A DNA stretch of 54,806 nucleotides, taken from contig CAXNAD020000008.1 of assembly GCA_964200185.2 (NCBI GenBank), positions 1 to 54,806 of the forward strand, given 5' to 3'. The number at the start of each line of letters is the position of its first letter. Positions within the stretch are counted from its first letter, which is position 1. Source of the stretch: Choristocarpus tenellus KU-1152 (lineage: Eukaryota; Phaeophyceae). The position numbers and the translations under genes were made by a program. This document shows positions 52,855 through 54,806 of the stretch, one piece after another. Below the pieces are notes generated by a model. It did no database searches and was not told where the DNA came from. It saw only the letters and a program-made list of their open reading frames with translations.

Positions 52855-53034
52855 ATGAGTAAGAGGAAAAAATTGCAACGTAGGTTCAAAAGGTGTGAAG
52901 AGAGATTAAGAGAAAACTGGAGGTTGTGCCTCAAAGACAACCTCATCGTTTTTATCGATATCACACCTGGACAGCAGTTTTCTCTTGTAGAAGACTCAAA
53001 CAGGCGACACAGGTGTGAGGAGGGATTGACCTAA
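52855..53034 (+). CDS. Small basic ORF, hypothetical protein of 59 residues
   Basis: The ATG at 52855 sits in a good context (AAAAAATGAGT, with A at −3). The frame runs 59 codons to TAA at 53032–53034. The N-terminal half is strongly basic and helical (MSKRKKLQRRFKRCEERLRE), and the second half includes NLIVFIDITPGQQFSLVED. The composition differs from the surrounding AT-rich filler. I recognise no family. It could be a first exon, a fragment of a mobile-element gene, or chance. Confidence 0.25.
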   Translation: MSKRKKLQRRFKRCEERLRENWRLCLKDNLIVFIDITPGQQFSLVEDSNRRHRCEEGLT

Positions 53035-53900
53035 TGCTTCGTGGATCCCTGGCATACCCTGACATCAAAGCAGTCACTAACCCTAACCCTAACCCTTACC
53101 ACTGCCAGTCATACAAAAGTCCCCTTTCTCAAACCAACTTGATGCTGGAGCTGACCTTAAACTGTTTTTCTCTCTGTGAACTGCGTTCTTATCTCTCTCA
53201 ACTTGACTGATGGGTCGACCTTTTTTTTAGAAATTGTTCCTATTTTTTTCGAATTTTTACCACCTTAAAACACCTTATGCGAGAGCGTCAAGAGTTTCGT
53301 GCAGCTGTCTTAGCACATCAACTGTGGGTCAGCTGTTGGTCAATCACCTTGAAGAATGCGGTCACTCTTTCCAATCATGAAAGTCAGATTCCACATAGAT
53401 AAATCGAAGACCAGTTGGTCGACCTTGCTAGGATAGGCCATACCACCTTTGTCAACAATCAGCCCCATCCCCATGCTGAACACTTCAGAAATATCGTAAA
53501 ATCATCTTCCAAAAGAATCATTCATACGCTTGGACTTATCATTCAATGCTCTTCTACTGACTGTCCTATAGAACACAATCACTTTTGCTTCTCTAATCTA
53601 ACGGTCCCTTACATCATGTTCCATTACTCAAGCACATACCTGTCAATGCTCTTCTATTGTCCTAATCACACGAACACATTTGCTTCTCTCAACTGTTCTC
53701 TTTCATTATCTTCCTTTACACAAAAGGTGCTACAAATATTCTTGACACACACCCCTGCTTTGAACATGGAGTGAGAAATATCGACTGCAATAATTCATAG
53801 CATTTCTAACTTCACACCACATGGGTGCATTCTGTCAATGCTGGATTGCCTATAGTACTCCTTTGACAATACTTTCGAAAGGTAAGCACATCCAATGTCA
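53035..53900. other. Gap left of the copia LTR; telomere-like run at 53077–53097
   Basis: CTAACCCTAACCCTAACCCTT (53077–53097) holds nearly three CCCTAA units, the complement of the TTAGGG runs at 10972 and about 12974. The open stretch at 53415–53774 (+) lacks motifs. The left edge of the copia LTR is not sharply defined. Confidence 0.45.
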
Positions 53901-54243
53901 ATCTTCTTTTCCCTTTCCAACTCACGTCTTTAGTACATACAACCATGACCTTAATATCGATGTATTTGTTGTACTCAGATATAGAGGGAATTTAATGAAT
54001 GGCTCCACATCTCGTCAGAATGCATCTGTGTCAGTCGCACTGCATCAGTCGTCCTGCGTCAGTCGTCCTGCGTTAGTCACTTACAGTAACCAAAGAGAAA
54101 TCAGTCCGTTGAGATTCGAACCTGTTACCCTTGCCGTGCAGAGACAAGTGATTGACAATTAGCCACTCAGCTAAAATTATTGATATATGCTACTGGTTAC
54201 CAAACACATAAGAAACCTATCGACTACCAGCCTATATTGCACA
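53900..54243 (-). mobile_element. 3' LTR of a Ty1/copia element (left edge approximate)
   Basis: Read on the minus strand, the LTR begins TGTGCAATATAGGCT at 54243, immediately after a polypurine tract (ATGGGGGAG). An A-box-like TAGCTGAGTGG (54173–54163) and a B box GGTTCGAATCTC (54122–54111) lie 51 bases apart, with an anticodon-arm-like stem CTTGTC/GGCAAG around the 7-base loop TCTGCAC between them. Short direct repeats of ACGACTGACGCAGG type follow (about 54020–54075), then GTGCGACTGACACAGATGCATTC, which matches the LTR at 1962. A CTATATCTGAG near 53980 could be the TATA region. The far edge is not resolved. Confidence 0.7.
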
Positions 54244-54806
54244 CTCCCCCATGAGCATGCAGCAAAGTTGCTGATAAAAGCTCACCCCCGACGCAAAAGC
54301 GCGGAATGCACAAAATCAGAAGTAAGGTCCTTGCGCAAAGACTTGGTCAAAATGATGACCAGCTGTTTGGACGTAGGAACTTATCGTAGGTGGAACAGAC
54401 CCTGGTCCACGTATTCTCTGGTGCACTTCAGTCTCATGTCCACGTTCTTGGTTGTCCCGTTGAAACCTGTGATGCTGCCCGGCTGGATAGCACCACGGTT
54501 GTCACAGAACCATAGAGTCTGATCCTGGTGCAGTGCGCCGATTTCTCCCAGATTGTCTCGAAGGAAAATGCAGTGGCGCATGCCATATGCCATTGCCGTC
54601 CACTTGGCGTCTGACCTGGAGAGGGTGACGGCGCCTTGAAGCTTGCAGCGCCAGGGGATCAACGATCCGTTGAACAATAGTAGGTAACCTGTGGCACTCC
54701 TGCGTGTTTAGGAGTCGATGCCCCAGTCGGAATCCCCATACCCCACCAAGAGCTCTCCGTCCCCTCCGCTCACATCTCTACTCCCCCGAGCATGGTGAAT
54801 GCAGAG
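54244..54806 (-). pseudogene. Ty1/copia pol C-terminus (RNase H end), decayed, truncated by window
   Basis: On the minus strand this reads as the end of a copia-type polyprotein, which encodes reverse transcriptase and RNase H. Visible in order are YGDSDWGIDS, TRRSATGYLLLFNGSLIPW, RCKLQGAVTLSRSDAKWTAM, LWFCDNRGAI, TTKNVDMRLKCTREYV and KQLVIILTKSLRKDL. The frame ends at TGA (54284–54282), followed by the polypurine tract and LTR. Two stops interrupt the frame, TAA at 54710–54708 and TAA at 54383–54381, so the copy is not functional as read. The usual TEAEY acidic residue is SDAKW here. The rest of the element lies beyond the right edge. Confidence 0.88.

Noticed and set aside
54107-54180. Possible tRNA gene on the minus strand
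   Set aside because: An A box, anticodon-like arm and B box are present, but the T stem and acceptor stem do not pair and the block lies inside the copia LTR.

Overview
The window is nuclear DNA from a eukaryote. Coding sequence lies in short exons with GT–AG introns of roughly 140 to 3,250 bases, all five fully modelled genes are housekeeping or signalling genes, and the gaps are long, AT-rich and full of repeats. The gene set (a SAS-6-like protein, an apparently N-myristoylated PKA regulatory subunit, coenzyme Q methyltransferase, IP5 2-kinase, spermidine synthase) fits a mitochondriate, probably flagellate protist. An alveolate such as a chromerid or apicomplexan relative is my best guess, but the sequence does not prove it.

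Layout, left to right. 1208–1706 (+): the last exon of a WD40-repeat protein. 1962–~2293: a probable solo LTR. 4359–9780 (−): a complete seven-exon spermidine synthase, 293 residues. 9781–16793: a repeat-rich gap with two copies of one inverted-repeat element (MITE-like), telomere-like runs, a minisatellite and some unidentified open stretches. 16794–23462 (+): a ten-exon cAMP/cGMP-binding PKA regulatory subunit, about 351 residues. 23463–28602: a gap with a degenerate ~70-base satellite. 28603–34999 (−): a four-exon inositol-pentakisphosphate 2-kinase, 804 residues, unusually long. 35000–35251: a 252-base space shared head to head with 35252–39009 (+), a six-exon COQ3/UbiG-type O-methyltransferase, 305 residues. 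39010–44663: a gap with a perfect 73-base tandem duplication and a tRNA-like element. 44664–47998 (+): a six-exon SAS-6-like protein, 217 residues. 47999–53900: a mixed region with probable exons of an unidentified gene, decayed coding stretches and tandem repeats. 53900–54806 (−): the 3' end (pol C-terminus, polypurine tract, LTR) of a decayed Ty1/copia retrotransposon. Its LTR is related to the one at 1962.

The genes belong to separate pathways: polyamine synthesis, cyclic-nucleotide signalling, inositol phosphate synthesis, mitochondrial ubiquinone synthesis, and centriole/apical structure. I see no operon-like or defence-type cluster. The strongest unusual signals are an LTR family carrying a tRNA-like A-box/B-box module, a PKA regulatory subunit with a predicted myristoylation start and PKG-like phosphate-binding cassettes, one intron whose best exon joint uses a GA instead of a GT donor, and the greatly enlarged IP5 2-kinase. 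Exon borders were set by eye from splice signals, frame and family conservation, and no transcript was available.
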